Shown here one piece after another: positions 26,065-34,440 of a stretch of 64,000 nt of DNA (position 1 is the stretch's first letter; every line of letters starts with the position of its first letter). Source of the stretch: an uncultured Porphyromonadaceae bacterium. Its GTDB lineage: Bacteria > Bacteroidota > Bacteroidia > Bacteroidales > Muribaculaceae. Location: the NCBI GenBank assembly GCA_900545955.1, contig URAU01000014.1, forward strand, positions 11,302 to 75,301, written 5' to 3'. The notes below the pieces were generated by a model. The model was not told the origin of the DNA, ran no database searches, and saw nothing but the letters and a program-made list of their open reading frames with translations. The position numbers were made by a program, and so were the translations under genes.

Positions 26065-26901
26065 ATGGCACGTTCACGCATTGTATTGCCGATTAACAGG
26101 ATGGCAGCGAAAAGCCATTCCGGCATTTTCGTGAAGCGGTCCTCCGACTGGCATCTGCACCGGCCGGAACAATTCCCGCACCGCGACGATTATTATATCT
26201 TCTCTTTTGTGGTTGCGGGTCAGATATCGGCTATGGTCGACTTCAAAAAGATTGGCCTGACCGGTTGCCAGGGCATCATAGTAGCGCCATGGCAGGTACA
26301 TGCTCCTGTTGTCGGCCCGGCACTTCCGGAGGCGTGGCTGCTTTTTGTGGCAGCTGAACATATTTCCGACTCAGTCAGACAGATAATCGAACGCTACATC
26401 CTCTTGTCTCAGCCTATTGGATTTACACCCCGACAGGTTGACGACCTGAAGGCTCTTTTCCGTATGCTTTATGAGAACGCATATGGCGATGTATGTTTGT
26501 CTGCAATCGCCACAGCCGTCGTGGAAATATTCTGTGGGTCCATATCCATGTCTGAGAACGGGTACAACAACAGTTCGCGTTATACCTCGCTTGTTGTCAG
26601 GATGAAGCGCCTGATTGATTCGCATATCGCAGAATGTAGACGCCCGGCGGACTATGCTTCGATGCTCAATGTGTCGAGAGTCTACCTGAACGAAGCTGTA
26701 AAGGCTGTGACCGGCGTCAGCGCCGGTGAATTCATCCGTTCTCACGCCGTACTATCGGCCAAACGGATGCTTGTTCATACCGATTTGGATATCAATCAGA
26801 TTGCTGAAGAACTCGGCTATGACGACACTTCATACTTTTCGCGCATGTTCAAAAAGGAGACAGGGCTGACACCCTCAGAGTTCCGCGAAAACCTCGTTTA
26901 G
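26065..26901 (+). CDS. AraC family transcriptional regulator
   Basis: The 278-residue protein has a cupin-like N-terminal sensor part (HRDDYYIFSFVVAGQISAMVDF, then QGIIVAPWQVHAPVV) and a C-terminal AraC DNA-binding domain with two helix-turn-helix units: RRPADYASMLNVSRVYLNEAVKAVTGVSAGEFI and LDINQIAEELGYDDTSYFSRMFKKETGLTPSEFR. The effector is unknown. The next gene downstream is a ferredoxin with its own promoter, starting 87 bp after the regulator stop, making the ferredoxin/cytochrome pair a plausible target. Confidence 0.93.
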   Translation: MARSRIVLPINRMAAKSHSGIFVKRSSDWHLHRPEQFPHRDDYYIFSFVVAGQISAMVDFKKIGLTGCQGIIVAPWQVHAPVVGPALPEAWLLFVAAEHISDSVRQIIERYILLSQPIGFTPRQVDDLKALFRMLYENAYGDVCLSAIATAVVEIFCGSISMSENGYNNSSRYTSLVVRMKRLIDSHIAECRRPADYASMLNVSRVYLNEAVKAVTGVSAGEFIRSHAVLSAKRMLVHTDLDINQIAEELGYDDTSYFSRMFKKETGLTPSEFRENLV

Positions 26902-26926
26902 TGCTGTATTTACATCGGGTATTTCC

Positions 26927-26957
26927 TTTGGGATGGTTTTTGATGGCAGTAAATTTG
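26927..26957 (+). promoter_or_regulatory. Predicted promoter for the ferredoxin-cytochrome b pair
   Basis: TTTG (26927-26930) and TAAATTTG (26950-26957) are spaced by 19 nt. The element lies inside the longest open frame of the ferredoxin gene and therefore supports the internal start at 26988. Confidence 0.75.
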
Positions 26958-26987
26958 CCCTGTCCAAACAAAAGAAAGAAAGGAAGA

Positions 26988-27218
26988 ATGAAGTTACGGA
27001 AAACGAAAGTCACACGCTACATCTCGCCATCGGGGCGCCGCGGGTGTCTCCATTGCTGGAAATGTGTGGATAATTGCCCGAAAGGAGTGTTATCAACTGT
27101 ACGGTTTCTGTGGCGTAACCGCCTTGTAGTCACAGATCCGGAAGCCTGTATCGGCTGTGGCAAATGCGTAAATGTATGTCCCAAAGGATTGTTTCAACTA
27201 AATATGTCGGCCGAATGA
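26988..27218 (+). CDS. 2[4Fe-4S] ferredoxin
   Basis: A 76-residue bacterial-type ferredoxin with two full cluster motifs: Cys at 20, 23, 26 and 30 (CLHCWKCVDNCP) and at 54, 57, 60 and 64 (CIGCGKCVNVCP). It is strongly basic at the N-terminus (MKLRKTKVTR). The frame opens further upstream with a GTG, but a promoter lies in that part, and the ATG at 26988 has a purine-rich AGGAAG ahead of it, one of the few good ribosome binding sites in this window. The stop overlaps the start of the cytochrome gene (ATGA), so the two proteins are made together and probably pass electrons between them. Confidence 0.92.
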   Translation: MKLRKTKVTRYISPSGRRGCLHCWKCVDNCPKGVLSTVRFLWRNRLVVTDPEACIGCGKCVNVCPKGLFQLNMSAE

Positions 27219-27628
27219 GGAAAATTGATATGATAAGGCGAGTAGACTGGATTCTGCTGCCCGCTACTATAGCAATGCTTGTCTCAAGTGTTCAGCTTGA
27301 GGCTACCGCAGGCCGCTGTGCAGTCTGGGTGTGGGTCCATATCTGCATAGGTCTATTTTTCTTCGGCCTTATTTTATGGCATCTTTGGCTACACTTCCCG
27401 ATAGGCGTATGGGCCGTACGGCTTTGGGAAAGTAATGCACCCGATATGCGGTGGATGACTACATTGATGCTTCTTACGCTTATTTCGGCGATTATTGCTA
27501 CTGGCGGGTGGATTGCGAGTCCCACGCATTCAATTGCCGGAGCGATCCATGGAAAAATCGGATTTGTGGCTCTTGCCTTGGCGGGGTGGCATATCGTACG
27601 CCGAATCAAGTTCTTCCGCCGGAAATGA
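27215..27628 (+). CDS. Small four-helix diheme cytochrome b-like membrane protein (DUF4405-like)
   Basis: A 137-residue integral membrane protein with four predicted helices (about 11-29, 37-61, 81-100, 108-128). Helix 2 carries His42 and His56 and helix 4 carries His112 and His126. This spacing of 14 on two facing helices is the pattern that binds two b-type hemes in cytochrome b proteins; His60 and His105 are extra. The DUF4405 label is a tentative family name. It is translationally coupled to the ferredoxin gene, so an electron path ferredoxin to membrane heme (perhaps to quinone) is inferred. No catalytic subunit is encoded beside it. Confidence 0.75.
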   Translation: MRKIDMIRRVDWILLPATIAMLVSSVQLEATAGRCAVWVWVHICIGLFFFGLILWHLWLHFPIGVWAVRLWESNAPDMRWMTTLMLLTLISAIIATGGWIASPTHSIAGAIHGKIGFVALALAGWHIVRRIKFFRRK

Positions 27629-27655
27629 TGTGTTCTGATGTAGATTCTATTTACG

Positions 27656-28036
27656 CTAACGGGTAAGCATATATCCGGCCATGGCGGCAAGGACGCCTCC
27701 TGCAAGCGAAACGACAGCGTAGGCAAGTCCGCTTATTATCTGGCCTCCGGATAGCATTGTCAGTGTTTCGAAGCTGAAGGTTGAAAATGTAGTCAGGCCC
27801 CCGCAAAACCCGGTGGTGAGTGCCAGGCGCCATTCGCGGCTCACTGTACCCGACATCCCCAACCCGAAAATCAGTCCGAAACAGAAGCTGCCGATAAGGT
27901 TGACTGCCATGGTGCTCCATGGGAGCATCCATCGCTGGCTGTCGCCGAGAGCCGTCTGCATCCCGACGGCGGCGAGATAGCGCATTACTCCGCCTATGCC
28001 GCTTCCTATGAAGATGGATAGTATTGCCTGCCACAT
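27656..28036 (-). CDS. crcB: Fluoride channel CrcB/Fluc
   Basis: A 126-residue protein with four transmembrane helices. The Fluc signatures are GSGIGGVMRYLAA in helix 1, MAVNLIGSFCFGLIFG with the conserved Asn in helix 2, and GFCGGLTTFSTFSFE with the Phe-box and Na-binding TTFSTFS region in helix 3. It works as a dual-topology dimer exporting fluoride. It is encoded alone on the minus strand, convergent with the cytochrome gene. I looked for a fluoride riboswitch in the short leader and saw none. Confidence 0.94.
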   Translation of the reverse strand: MWQAILSIFIGSGIGGVMRYLAAVGMQTALGDSQRWMLPWSTMAVNLIGSFCFGLIFGLGMSGTVSREWRLALTTGFCGGLTTFSTFSFETLTMLSGGQIISGLAYAVVSLAGGVLAAMAGYMLTR

Positions 28037-28068
28037 ATTCCGTTTGGTCTTGATTGATTCTATTACTG

Positions 28069-28076
28069 CAAAGTTA
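28069..28076 (-). promoter_or_regulatory. Predicted -7 element for crcB
   Basis: The minus strand reads TAACTTTG. A partial TTG (complement of 28099-28101) lies 22 nt upstream. The leader is about 30 nt. Confidence 0.55.
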
Positions 28077-28136
28077 GCTATTTCCTCCGGAACCGGAGCA
28101 ATGGAAGCTATGGTTGCGCGATGTGGGGATTTTTGT

Positions 28137-28144
28137 TAACTTTG
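28137..28144 (+). promoter_or_regulatory. Predicted -7 element for the DUF5606 gene
   Basis: TAACTTTG with a partial -33 (TTG at 28114-28116) 20 nt upstream. The start codon follows about 33 bp downstream. Confidence 0.6.
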
Positions 28145-28177
28145 TGGTCTGAATAAATCCATTATCTATCGCAGACA

Positions 28178-28615
28178 ATGCTGAAACGTATTTTATCTAT
28201 CGCCGGTAAGCCCGGTCTGTATCGCCTGGTAAACCAGGGCAAGAATATGCTTATTGTTGAAAATGTGGCCAATGGCAAGCGCACTCCGGCTTATGCCCGC
28301 GACAAAGTGGTGTCTCTTGGCGACATCTCGATGTATACCATGGATGGCGACGTACCTCTTTACGATGTGCTTGAATCGCTCAAGGCCAAGCAGGAAGGCA
28401 ATCCCGTCGACGTAAAAAATATGACTGACGACGCCGTTCGCGACCTGTTTACCGAAGTGCTTCCTGATTTCGACCGCGATCGCGTATATACTACCGATAT
28501 CCGCAAACTCTACAACTGGTACAACCAGCTCCTTGCTGCAGGTATTACCGAATTCAAGGAGGAGATGGCTGCTTCCGACGCTGAAAACGAGACGCCGGAA
28601 GAAACCGCTGAATAA
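28178..28615 (+). CDS. DUF5606 family protein
   Basis: A 145-residue cytoplasmic protein found, as far as I know, only in Bacteroidetes. It begins with a small SH3-like section MLKRILSIAGKPGLYRLVNQGKNMLIVENVANGKRTPAYARDKVVSLGDISMYT (DUF5606), followed by a helical part VDVKNMTDDAVRDLFTEVLPDFDRDRVYTTDIRKLYNWYNQLL and an acidic low-complexity tail. Function is unknown. It lies 28 bp ahead of the kinase-RapZ fusion gene, and the three genes up to 30933 probably share its promoter, so a link to that pathway is possible. Confidence 0.85.
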   Translation: MLKRILSIAGKPGLYRLVNQGKNMLIVENVANGKRTPAYARDKVVSLGDISMYTMDGDVPLYDVLESLKAKQEGNPVDVKNMTDDAVRDLFTEVLPDFDRDRVYTTDIRKLYNWYNQLLAAGITEFKEEMAASDAENETPEETAE

Positions 28616-28643
28616 TTACGAATCGGTCTCATAGCTTCAATTA

Positions 28644-30158
28644 GTGACCGCAATGAACGAAACGGAAGCTCGGCTTGCCGGGCTCTATGCGTTGCATTTC
28701 GATGGTGTCTCCCCGGCTGAATTGACCCCTGTTGCCGCATCGGGTGGCAACAGGGAGTATTATCGTCTGGAAGGAACTGCTGGCAACGTGATAGGTACGT
28801 CTGGCAGCGATCTGGCGGAAAACCGCGCATTTATATATCTGAGCAAGCATTTCGCCGGGAAGGGTTTGCAGGTTCCCCATATACTTGCCGTGTCGGATTG
28901 CGGCCGCTATTATCTACAGACCGACTGCGGATGCTCTTCTTTGTTCGATATCCTGGCCGATGCCCGCACTTCTGGCCGTTTCGGAGAGGAGGACGTTCAC
29001 CTTCTTCGGGCGGCTCTCGATTTGCTCGTCGATGTGCAGTTTGAGGGTGCCTCGGGCATTGATTTCAACCGCTGCTATCCTCAACCGGCCATGAACGCCC
29101 GGATGATTGCCTGGGACCTGAATTATTTCAAGTATTCATTTCTCAAACCTGCGCTTGGCGATTTCGACGAGGCGCTATTGCAGGATGATTTGGATTCTAT
29201 CGCGACTGCAGTCGGAGAAGCGGCTGTTGAGGCCGATACGTTTATGGTGCGCGACTTTCAAAGCCGCAATCTGATGGTCGACGATGCCGGAAAGCTTTCG
29301 CTCATAGACTTTCAGGGTGGACGCCGCGGGCCGGTGGAATACGATGTGGCGTCCTTCCTCTGGCAGGCGAAGGCGGCCATTCCTCCATCGCTCAGAATGC
29401 AATTGGTCGACTGGTATGTGGCGCACGCTGAGCGCTATGCTGCCCGAGGTTTCTCTGCTGAGAGATTCCGACGTCGACTGCCGGTGTTCGTGTTGTTCAG
29501 GGTGCTTCAGACACTTGGTGCATATGGTTTTCGCGGGCTGTATGAGCGGCGACCGCATTTCATCGCGAGCATCGGCCCCGGAGTCGCCAACCTGCGCGGT
29601 GTGATATCTGAGTTCAATCTGGCAAAGGAATATCCGTATCTTGCCGAAATCGCCGAAAAACTCGCTGACTGCTATGCCGTGCGTACCGCCTCGCCAATTT
29701 CGTCGGTGCCACCCGCTCCAGCGGGCGTTCTGACGGTGTCGGTGGCAAGTTTCTCTTATAAGAAAGGAGTTCCCGCCGATCTTAGCGGTAACGGAGGCGG
29801 ATTCGTGTTCGACTGTCGGGCGGTTCACAACCCCGGGCGCTTCGACCGTTACAAGCCCTTGACTGGACGCGATGCTCCTGTAGTTAGTTTTCTGGAAGAT
29901 AACGGAGAGATATTTACCTTTCTTGAGTCGGCCTATAAGCTTGTGGATGCCTCGGTGGCGCGTTATATAAGCCGTGGTTTTACCTCGCTTTGCGTCTCGT
30001 TCGGATGTACCGGTGGCCGTCATCGTTCAGTCTATAGCGCTGAAGCGATGACACGACATCTGCGCGAGCACTTTCCGCAGATTCGCGTAGTGCTATGGCA
30101 TCGGGAGCAGGATGTACTTGAGATATTCAACCCTATGGGGGAGAGCGTTACTCACTAA
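28644..30158 (+). CDS. Fusion of AmgK-like sugar kinase and RapZ C-terminal domain
   Basis: The 504-residue protein joins two domains. Residues 1 to about 345 form an aminoglycoside phosphotransferase-type kinase: SGGNREYYRL nucleotide loop (33-42), catalytic loop FMVRDFQSRNLM (Asp204, Asn209) and metal-binding LIDFQGG (Asp222). Residues 362-495 match the C-terminal domain of RapZ: SFSYKKGVP, GFVFDCRAVHNPGR and SFGCTGGRHRSV. The RapZ ATPase domain is absent. In E. coli the RapZ C-terminal part senses glucosamine-6-phosphate and binds RNA. AmgK phosphorylates MurNAc or GlcNAc for cell-wall recycling, and a MurU-like gene follows 25 bp later. A second Met at 28653 is an alternative start. Confidence 0.88.
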   Translation: MTAMNETEARLAGLYALHFDGVSPAELTPVAASGGNREYYRLEGTAGNVIGTSGSDLAENRAFIYLSKHFAGKGLQVPHILAVSDCGRYYLQTDCGCSSLFDILADARTSGRFGEEDVHLLRAALDLLVDVQFEGASGIDFNRCYPQPAMNARMIAWDLNYFKYSFLKPALGDFDEALLQDDLDSIATAVGEAAVEADTFMVRDFQSRNLMVDDAGKLSLIDFQGGRRGPVEYDVASFLWQAKAAIPPSLRMQLVDWYVAHAERYAARGFSAERFRRRLPVFVLFRVLQTLGAYGFRGLYERRPHFIASIGPGVANLRGVISEFNLAKEYPYLAEIAEKLADCYAVRTASPISSVPPAPAGVLTVSVASFSYKKGVPADLSGNGGGFVFDCRAVHNPGRFDRYKPLTGRDAPVVSFLEDNGEIFTFLESAYKLVDASVARYISRGFTSLCVSFGCTGGRHRSVYSAEAMTRHLREHFPQIRVVLWHREQDVLEIFNPMGESVTH

Positions 30159-30183
30159 CGAATGATTTAAAAGCCGGTTTGAC

Positions 30184-30933
30184 ATGAAAGCGTTGATATT
30201 CGCTGCGGGAATAGGCTCGCGTCTCAAGCCTTTTACTCTTCACCATCCCAAGGCGCTGGCGGAAGTCGGTGGAATGCCTTTGCTTCAGCAGGTTGTCGAG
30301 CGTCTGCGCGACGAAGGCGGTATTCGGGAGATGGTTGTCAACGTACATCATTTTCCCGACCAGATAAGAGATTTCCTCGCGGCTAACGCCAATTTTGGTA
30401 TTGACGTACAAATTTCCGACGAATCGTCAGAACTGCTCGACACCGGAGGCGGTCTGCTGAAGGCATGGAAACTTCTCGACCCGGCTCCCGACGACGCTAT
30501 ACTACTTCACAACGCAGATATACTCACGGATTTCCCGATTGCGGAGTTTATTGATAACCACACACATTCAGGTCGCGACGTATCGCTTCTCGTGCAGAGC
30601 CGCCAATCTTCGCGCATGCTTTGGCTCGACAAGGATGCCTGGTTGCGCGGGTGGCAGAACATGAATTCCGGCGAATGCCGCCCTTCAGGGTTTGTCCCAG
30701 ACTGCTCGGCGATGGAAGCGAGGGCATTCGGAGGCGTGCATATCGTCAGACCGTCGGTTTTGCCGTATCTCCGGGCGTATGCTGATTCTCATGGTGAGGT
30801 TTTTTCCACAATACCATTCTACCTCGATTCGCTGGAGGAATTGCGGATCGGAGGCTTTGAGCCGGCAGATACATACCGCTGGTTCGACATCGGTTCGGAA
30901 GAGAAACTCCGGGCCGCGCGCGCTGCGTGGTGA
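30184..30933 (+). CDS. Sugar-1-phosphate nucleotidyltransferase, MurU-like
   Basis: A 249-residue NTP-transferase-fold protein with the N-terminal nucleotide loop FAAGIGSRLKP (residues 6-16), PKAL (22-25), a DTGGGLLKA turn, the metal-binding LLHNADIL, and a C-terminal FGGVHIVRPSV and WFDIGSEEKL. Size and motifs fit MurU, which makes UDP-MurNAc from MurNAc-1-phosphate and UTP. Related GlcNAc-1-P or mannose-1-P uridylyl/guanylyltransferases are alternatives. Its place directly after an AmgK-type kinase is the main reason for choosing a cell-wall recycling role. Confidence 0.85.
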   Translation: MKALIFAAGIGSRLKPFTLHHPKALAEVGGMPLLQQVVERLRDEGGIREMVVNVHHFPDQIRDFLAANANFGIDVQISDESSELLDTGGGLLKAWKLLDPAPDDAILLHNADILTDFPIAEFIDNHTHSGRDVSLLVQSRQSSRMLWLDKDAWLRGWQNMNSGECRPSGFVPDCSAMEARAFGGVHIVRPSVLPYLRAYADSHGEVFSTIPFYLDSLEELRIGGFEPADTYRWFDIGSEEKLRAARAAW

Positions 30934-31011
30934 CACGTCTGCAATTTTATGGCCAAAAGGCCGTTAATGATATATATTTATTTATCTTACTTACAACCTT
31001 TTATTTTTAAC

Positions 31012-32925
31012 ATGAAAAAATGTAAAAGAGTCCTCGGCGCCTTGTGTATGGCGGTGTGGGGGTTATCCGGAACATGTGCTCTTGCGCTCGACAACGTCGA
31101 CGCGGATGGAATGCCTATTATCTATCTGCGTGGTGGCGATATCGGTGAAACTCCGTGGGCGTGTTCGGAATCGCTCCGCTTTGAGCGCAACGGGCAGAAT
31201 TATTCGCTCCATGTAGACCGCCTGTCGGGCGAATTCAAAATCGCCACCTACGATTTCAAGACATTCGACTATGGCGCACCGGTGCCCAAACCAGATACAT
31301 ACACTCTTATCAAGTCGCAGACATTCAATGCACTGCAGGCCGGCGGGAACCTCGTAGCCAAGGCCGCTAACGATGTGACCATATCGTTTGAATATGTGAA
31401 GAACGCCGCATCGATTCCGGTCAGATATCAGATAAATGGAGAGGATATGCCGGTTGAAGGCCTGTCGGGCACGCTCCCGGTTCTTTATATCAATGTGTAC
31501 GATACTCCGGAGCATCTTTCCTATAATAACGAGATTATTTCCAAAGACCTCGATCACAAAAATTACTTTTCGGAGGCTGAATACTGGCTCGACCCTAACG
31601 GCTGCGCTCTTTTCGGTGGCGGCGAGGCAAAAGCAGTAGGCTCTGCTTCCGACCCCCTCCCTCTTGAAATCAAGGCCCGCGGCAACTGGACGCGCAGAGG
31701 ATTCGCCAAAAAGCCGTTCAAACTGAAGCTCGGAAAAAAGCAGTCGCTCCTCGGTATGACAAAGAGTAAGCATTATGCCATACTTGCCCATGCCGACGAC
31801 ACTTGGGGCTACATGCGTAATTTCGTCGGGTTTAATCTTGGCAAACGTATCGGTTTGCCCTGGACTCCGGCACAACAGCCGATTGAAGTTGTCATCAACG
31901 GGGACTATCGTGGACTTTACTTTCTTACCGAATCAATCAGGGTGGGAGACGACCGCGTGCCTGTAACCGAACTCGACGACAATGTGTCTGATCCGGCGCT
32001 TGTTTCCGGCGGCTATCTTGTGGAACTTGACAATTACGAGGAGGAGAACCAGATACGCATGGATGAGAAGAGTTGCGTTCCGGGCCTCTATTGCGACCAG
32101 TTGCGCATCACCTGGGACACCCCCGAACTCTATTCCGATCTACAGAAACGCTTTGTAACGGATCAGTTTACTGCTATCAACGACCGCGTCGGGGCCAATT
32201 CCGACGAGCTTTGGGCCTACCTCGACCTCGACGATGCTGCCCGTTACTATGTGGTCGAGGAGATTATTGCAAATGTTGAGTCGTATCATGGCTCTACCTA
32301 TCTGTTCCGCGAGCGAGGAGAAGGGGAGAAGTGGCACTTTTCTCCCTTGTGGGACTGCGGCAACGCATTTGTCGGTCCCACCGATGATTATTTTTACAAA
32401 CACGGTCCGTACGGCAATACCTGGATTCCCTCGATGCGTTGCAACGACCGATTCAACGATAAGGTGAAAGCTACATGGCTTTGGTTCATGCAGAACCATT
32501 TCGACGGACTTTATAGCGATATCGCCGCGCATGCCTCTGCTGTGAAGTCGGCAGCCGTAGCCGACCGTCGACGCTGGAAGGACGTGACACCTCCGCAGGG
32601 AGGGCAGGCTGTGGCCGACAATACCGACATGGATAATGCCCGACAGCGCGTCGACAATTTCCTTGCTGCAAAAATCAACTGGCTGAAAGGTCAGTGGGGT
32701 GACTATACGGTTGGTACCCACAGTGAACCGGATCGAGACGCTACCCCGGCAGCCCCGCTTCCCGACTATGCGCTTGGCGGTATCGTTGATGTGACGGAGT
32801 CCGGTCATCACTCCGCTGCTGATGCCCTCTACAACCTTCAGGGCATACGCATTAACCGCCCTGTGGCCGGCCAGATATATATACGAATCTCCAACGGACG
32901 CGCAGAGAAATTTCTTGCCCGCTAA
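31012..32925 (+). CDS. Secreted CotH-kinase-domain protein with C-terminal sorting-like tail
   Basis: A 637-residue secreted protein. It has a signal peptide (MKKCKRVLGALCMAVWGLSGTCALA), an N-terminal beta domain, and a CotH domain from about residue 210 (EIKARGNWTRRGFAKKPFKLKL, then LAHADDTWGYMRNFVGFNLGKRIG, GDYRGLYFLTESI, and FSPLWDCGNAF). CotH proteins are atypical kinases, known for spore coat and surface protein phosphorylation; targets here are unknown. The last 35 residues (LYNLQGIRINRP...GQIYIRISNG) look like a type IX secretion C-terminal domain. The upstream in-frame Met at 30949 would abolish the signal peptide and is rejected. A very strong terminator follows. Confidence 0.87.
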   Translation: MKKCKRVLGALCMAVWGLSGTCALALDNVDADGMPIIYLRGGDIGETPWACSESLRFERNGQNYSLHVDRLSGEFKIATYDFKTFDYGAPVPKPDTYTLIKSQTFNALQAGGNLVAKAANDVTISFEYVKNAASIPVRYQINGEDMPVEGLSGTLPVLYINVYDTPEHLSYNNEIISKDLDHKNYFSEAEYWLDPNGCALFGGGEAKAVGSASDPLPLEIKARGNWTRRGFAKKPFKLKLGKKQSLLGMTKSKHYAILAHADDTWGYMRNFVGFNLGKRIGLPWTPAQQPIEVVINGDYRGLYFLTESIRVGDDRVPVTELDDNVSDPALVSGGYLVELDNYEEENQIRMDEKSCVPGLYCDQLRITWDTPELYSDLQKRFVTDQFTAINDRVGANSDELWAYLDLDDAARYYVVEEIIANVESYHGSTYLFRERGEGEKWHFSPLWDCGNAFVGPTDDYFYKHGPYGNTWIPSMRCNDRFNDKVKATWLWFMQNHFDGLYSDIAAHASAVKSAAVADRRRWKDVTPPQGGQAVADNTDMDNARQRVDNFLAAKINWLKGQWGDYTVGTHSEPDRDATPAAPLPDYALGGIVDVTESGHHSAADALYNLQGIRINRPVAGQIYIRISNGRAEKFLAR

Positions 32926-32943
32926 TTTTAGCTTTTATTTATC

Positions 32944-32992
32944 GGGGGCGGTGTGTCAAAATTCAAATAATTGACACACCGCCCTATTATTT
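32944..32992 (+). terminator. Terminator after the CotH gene
   Basis: GGGCGGTGTGTCAA (32946-32959) pairs perfectly over 14 bp with its complement at 32971-32984, followed by a T-containing tract. It is one of the strongest hairpins in the window. Confidence 0.85.
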
Positions 32993-33083
32993 AACCGGAT
33001 GGTGAGGGCGCTGTCAGAATGGTCCAGATGGTAGGAGCCGGAGGGTGAGGGTGAAGGGAGTTGACTAAGGTCAATGACCGAGC

Positions 33084-33130
33084 CCGAATCCCTAAGGCGA
33101 CGACCCAGATGGGCTATTATGACACGCCCT
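33084..33130. repeat. 47-bp dispersed intergenic repeat, copy 1
   Basis: This segment aligns without gaps with 55368-55414, with 37 of 47 bases identical and an unbroken shared core GGCGACGACCCAGA. Both copies are intergenic. Neither lies within a recognisable gene or RNA family. Confidence 0.75.
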
Positions 33131-33364
33131 CCCTCGCTGGTTTATGTCCGGATGGCGATATAGCAGAGGTCTCATTAGGGTACCTTCCACTCGTCGTTAT
33201 TACCTTGATTGATTACGAAGAGATGCCATACGAGGATATAGGTTTTATTGCGTGTCTTGCCCTATTGATTCCGTTTTCGGTGAATAATTATTTTTTTGAA
33301 AATTTTTCATTCTGTAATTACGGAATATTAACCGGGAAATAGAAGATATGTGCGAACTTTTTTG

Positions 33365-33372
33365 TAACTTTG
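33365..33372 (+). promoter_or_regulatory. Predicted -7 element for rpoD
   Basis: TAACTTTG matches TAnnTTTG; no good -33 element at the expected distance. The leader to rpoD would be about 125 nt, longer than for most genes here. Confidence 0.5.
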
Positions 33373-33501
33373 CACCTTGATATGTGCAAGGTGTACCCTT
33401 TGTGAAATGTGCGCAATCCGGACCTGGAAAGGGCATGTTCAAGCAGAAAGCATCGGGTGCCGTACCTGCTCATATGCGGATTATTATCGATTCAGTTTAT
33501 A

Positions 33502-34362
33502 ATGAGACAACTTAAGATTTCGAAATCAATCACCAACCGCGAAAGTGCTTCGCTCGACAAATACCTGCAGGAAATCGGTCGTGAGGAGCTTATTTCAGTT
33601 GAACAGGAGGTTGAACTGGCTCAGCGCATCCGTGAGGGTGATCAGGCCGCCCTCGACAAGCTTACTCGCGCCAATCTGCGTTTCGTGGTTTCGGTGGCAA
33701 AACAATACCAGAACCAGGGGCTGAGCCTGCCCGACCTTATCAATGAAGGCAACCTCGGACTGATTAAGGCTGCCCAGAAGTTCGACGAGACCCGCGGCTT
33801 CAAATTCATTTCCTACGCCGTATGGTGGATTCGTCAGTCGATTCTCCAGGCGCTTGCAGAGCAGAGCCGTATTGTTCGTCTGCCGCTCAACCAGGTAGGT
33901 TCACTAAATAAGATTTCAAAGGCACTGAGCAAGTTCGAGCAGGAAAACGAACGCCGTCCCTCGCCCGAGGAGCTTGCCGAGACACTCGACGTGCCTGTGG
34001 AAAAGATAGCCGATACGCTGAAGGTGTCCGGACGCCACATTTCGGTAGACGCTCCATTTGTTGAGGGCGAGGACAATTCACTTCTCGACGTGCTGACAAA
34101 CGACGACTCTCCCATGGCCGACGCCACGCTGACGCAGGAGTCGCTCAGCAAGGAGGTTGACCGTGCTCTTCATCAGCTTCACGAGCGTGAGCGCGAAATC
34201 CTCAAGCTCTTTTTCGGCATAGGATGCCAGGAGATGACACTTGAGGAAATCGGCGACCGCTTCGATCTTACCCGTGAACGCGTGCGCCAGATTAAGGAGA
34301 AGGCCATCCGACGGCTGAAAGGCCAGAAGAGCCGCCTGCTTAAAACATATCTCGGACAATAA
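33502..34362 (+). CDS. rpoD: Primary sigma factor RpoD (sigma-ABfr type)
   Basis: At 286 residues this is the short primary sigma factor typical of Bacteroidetes, lacking the long N-terminal region 1.1. It has region 1.2 (SLDKYLQEIGREELIS), region 2 (RANLRFVVSVAKQYQNQGLSLPDLINEGNLGLIKAAQKFD and FKFISYAVWWIRQSI), region 3 and region 4.2 (MTLEEIGDRFDLTRERVRQIKEKAIRRLK). This factor recognises the TAnnTTTG-type promoters seen through the window. The frame opens 31 codons earlier, but MRQLKISKSITNRE is the conserved start. A terminator follows. Confidence 0.96.
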   Translation: MRQLKISKSITNRESASLDKYLQEIGREELISVEQEVELAQRIREGDQAALDKLTRANLRFVVSVAKQYQNQGLSLPDLINEGNLGLIKAAQKFDETRGFKFISYAVWWIRQSILQALAEQSRIVRLPLNQVGSLNKISKALSKFEQENERRPSPEELAETLDVPVEKIADTLKVSGRHISVDAPFVEGEDNSLLDVLTNDDSPMADATLTQESLSKEVDRALHQLHEREREILKLFFGIGCQEMTLEEIGDRFDLTRERVRQIKEKAIRRLKGQKSRLLKTYLGQ

Positions 34363-34388
34363 TTGCTGTAGACTTAAAACGAATACCC

Positions 34389-34429
34389 GAGGGCATCGAC
34401 CATGTGGCCGGTGCCCTCGATATATTTTA
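34389..34429 (+). terminator. Terminator after rpoD
   Basis: GAGGGCATCG (34389-34398) pairs with CGGTGCCCTC (34409-34418) over 10 bp with one wobble pair, followed by an AT-rich tract ending in TTTT. Confidence 0.75.
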
Positions 34430-34440
34430 GGCAGTGGAAT

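Larger units (their letters stand above)
32926..33501. other. Intergenic region CotH / rpoD
   Basis: This 576-bp gap holds a terminator (32944-32992), a copy of a 47-bp dispersed repeat (33084-33130), and the rpoD promoter with a leader of about 125 nt. A 93-codon frame beginning with TTG at 33061 overlaps the repeat and lacks recognisable protein features, so it is not called. Confidence 0.6.

Noticed and set aside
28037..28136. Fluoride riboswitch for crcB
   Set aside because: The leader is short and I see no match to the conserved pseudoknot segments.
33061..33342. 93-codon open frame
   Set aside because: TTG start, no family resemblance, overlaps the 47-bp dispersed repeat, and AT-rich low-complexity end. 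Judged non-coding.
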